From: Vitreimonas flagellata
Lineage (GTDB): Bacteria > Pseudomonadota > Alphaproteobacteria > Caulobacterales > Aquidulcibacteraceae
Reading direction: 5' to 3'
NCBI RefSeq assembly: GCF_004634425.1
Contig: NZ_SBJL01000001.1
Span: 655,001 to 719,000, forward strand
DNA length: 64,000 bases
In this document: positions 63,623 to 64,000 of the stretch, piece after piece
Position numbering within the stretch: the stretch's first letter is position 1
How the letters are laid out: each line of letters opens with the position of its first letter
Translations under genes and position numbers: made by a program
The notes under the pieces: model-generated
The model's input: only the letters and a program-made list of their open reading frames with translations
Told to the model about the DNA's origin: nothing
Databases searched by the model: none

Positions 63623-64000
63623 TACGCGGACTTTCGTTTCTTGGATGGCGATGGCTTGCGACGTTCACTTGTGGCCTTCTCAGTTGCCTTTTTCACTTTG
63701 CCAATCGAAACCACATTCGACTGACTGTGATTAGAGTACGTGTCCCACGTGGGAGCATAGCTTTCATCAGCTTGATTGCCCCAAAGCGCCCATCCAGGAC
63801 GTGTCCCGCGCGCGAAGAGCTCCAGATACGGGCCAGGGCTACATGCCTCGATAATCGGGAAAATCTCGTCCGGCTTTCGCGAGTGCTCACGCTTCCTCGT
63901 CGCGAGAAGATTGACCTGACTGCGCCCAGGTCCAAGGGTGCGTGCATTCTTCCCGCGCACGCCAAATAACAAGATCTCCGTGACATTCCGAAAGTAGAAT
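63622..64000 (-). CDS. MT-A70-family DNA adenine methyltransferase, 5' part outside window
   Basis: The C-terminal 120-odd residues are visible: YFRNVTEILLFGVRGKNARTL, then QVNLLATRKREHSRKPDEIFPIIEACSPGPYLELFARGTRPGW and WGNQADESY. This is the conserved end of MT-A70 methyltransferases (N6-adenine), a family found in prophages and islands. The catalytic DPPW motif would lie upstream, beyond the right edge. It is followed by a truncated gene on the same strand. Confidence 0.85.
   Translation of the reverse strand, partial: FYFRNVTEILLFGVRGKNARTLGPGRSQVNLLATRKREHSRKPDEIFPIIEACSPGPYLELFARGTRPGWALWGNQADESYAPTWDTYSNHSQSNVVSIGKVKKATEKATSERRKPSPSKKRKSA

Larger units (their letters stand above)
39051..64000. 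mobile_element. Putative genomic island integrated at tRNA-Asp (right end outside window)
   Basis: With tRNA-Asp on the minus strand, the displaced 3' fragment at 39051-39095 marks the low-coordinate boundary and the intact tRNA should lie at the far right end. From here on, gene content changes from conserved operons to toxin-antitoxin, candidate defence, nuclease and decayed genes. No integrase, relaxase or phage structural gene is visible, so the integrase is expected near the far end or has been lost. How much of 39100-64000 belongs to one element cannot be decided from the window. Confidence 0.45.

Noticed and set aside
39100-64000. Search for CRISPR arrays, insertion sequences, integrase and relaxase genes
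   Set aside because: No spaced short repeats of CRISPR type, no transposase-like motif and no recombinase catalytic pattern were found in the visible frames.

Overview
The window reads as chromosome of a GC-rich alphaproteobacterium. Protein style, the zinc-free 101-residue S14, the codon preference for G/C at third positions and the gene order all fit; I would guess the Caulobacterales/Hyphomonadaceae neighbourhood, but no 16S gene is present and the genus is not decidable here.

Region 1 (1-10920, minus strand) is the S10-spc ribosomal protein cluster from rpsJ to secY, with secY cut by the left edge. A TTGACG-N17-TAGGAC promoter (10873-10901) and a leader of about 250 nt with a terminator-like hairpin precede rpsJ. 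A GIN/DUF2807-like repeat protein, a 76-residue secreted peptide and tuf (12354-13544) lie upstream. Region 2 (13600-23660) is housekeeping: a cobalamin riboswitch driving a BtuB-like TonB receptor, tRNA-Gly(TCC), tRNA-Tyr(GTA), rlmB, a 2OG-Fe(II) oxygenase, metG, two proline-rich N-acetylmuramidase paralogs and tRNA-Thr(TGT). Region 3 (23660-31420) has a lipoprotein cytochrome c, an RND efflux pump with its adaptor, a frameshifted pseudogene, a class II aldolase, nadK and an HPt-domain protein. Region 4 (31424-37718) is a partial complex I operon, nuoABCD-x-x-E-x-x-F-x, closed by a YciI protein and lacking nuoG-N here; a prolyl-4-hydroxylase-like gene follows.

Region 5 (39051 to the right edge) is accessory. 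It starts at an orphan 45-nt 3' fragment of tRNA-Asp, read as the distal att scar of an integrated island whose intact tRNA-Asp should lie beyond the right edge. Cargo: an AbiEi/AbiEii toxin-antitoxin pair; a cluster of unrecognised genes headed by a 1085-residue STAND-like protein with a degenerate P-loop (41469-49157); an endonuclease I lipoprotein divergent from a patatin phospholipase with a small gene and a beta-barrel protein behind it; an endonuclease/exonuclease/phosphatase protein; a TIR-TM-WD40-like protein; a Rad50-like ATPase with a CPTC zinc-hook motif, flanked by two diverged copies of an SSB-like/HNH cassette; a degraded TIR remnant; and an MT-A70 methyltransferase running off the right edge.

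The best candidates for an undescribed system are the STAND-like cluster (41469-49157) and the duplicated SSB-like/HNH cassettes around the Rad50-like ATPase (58091-63357), where both HNH copies carry independent frameshifts. I saw no CRISPR array, no insertion sequence and no integrase in the window.
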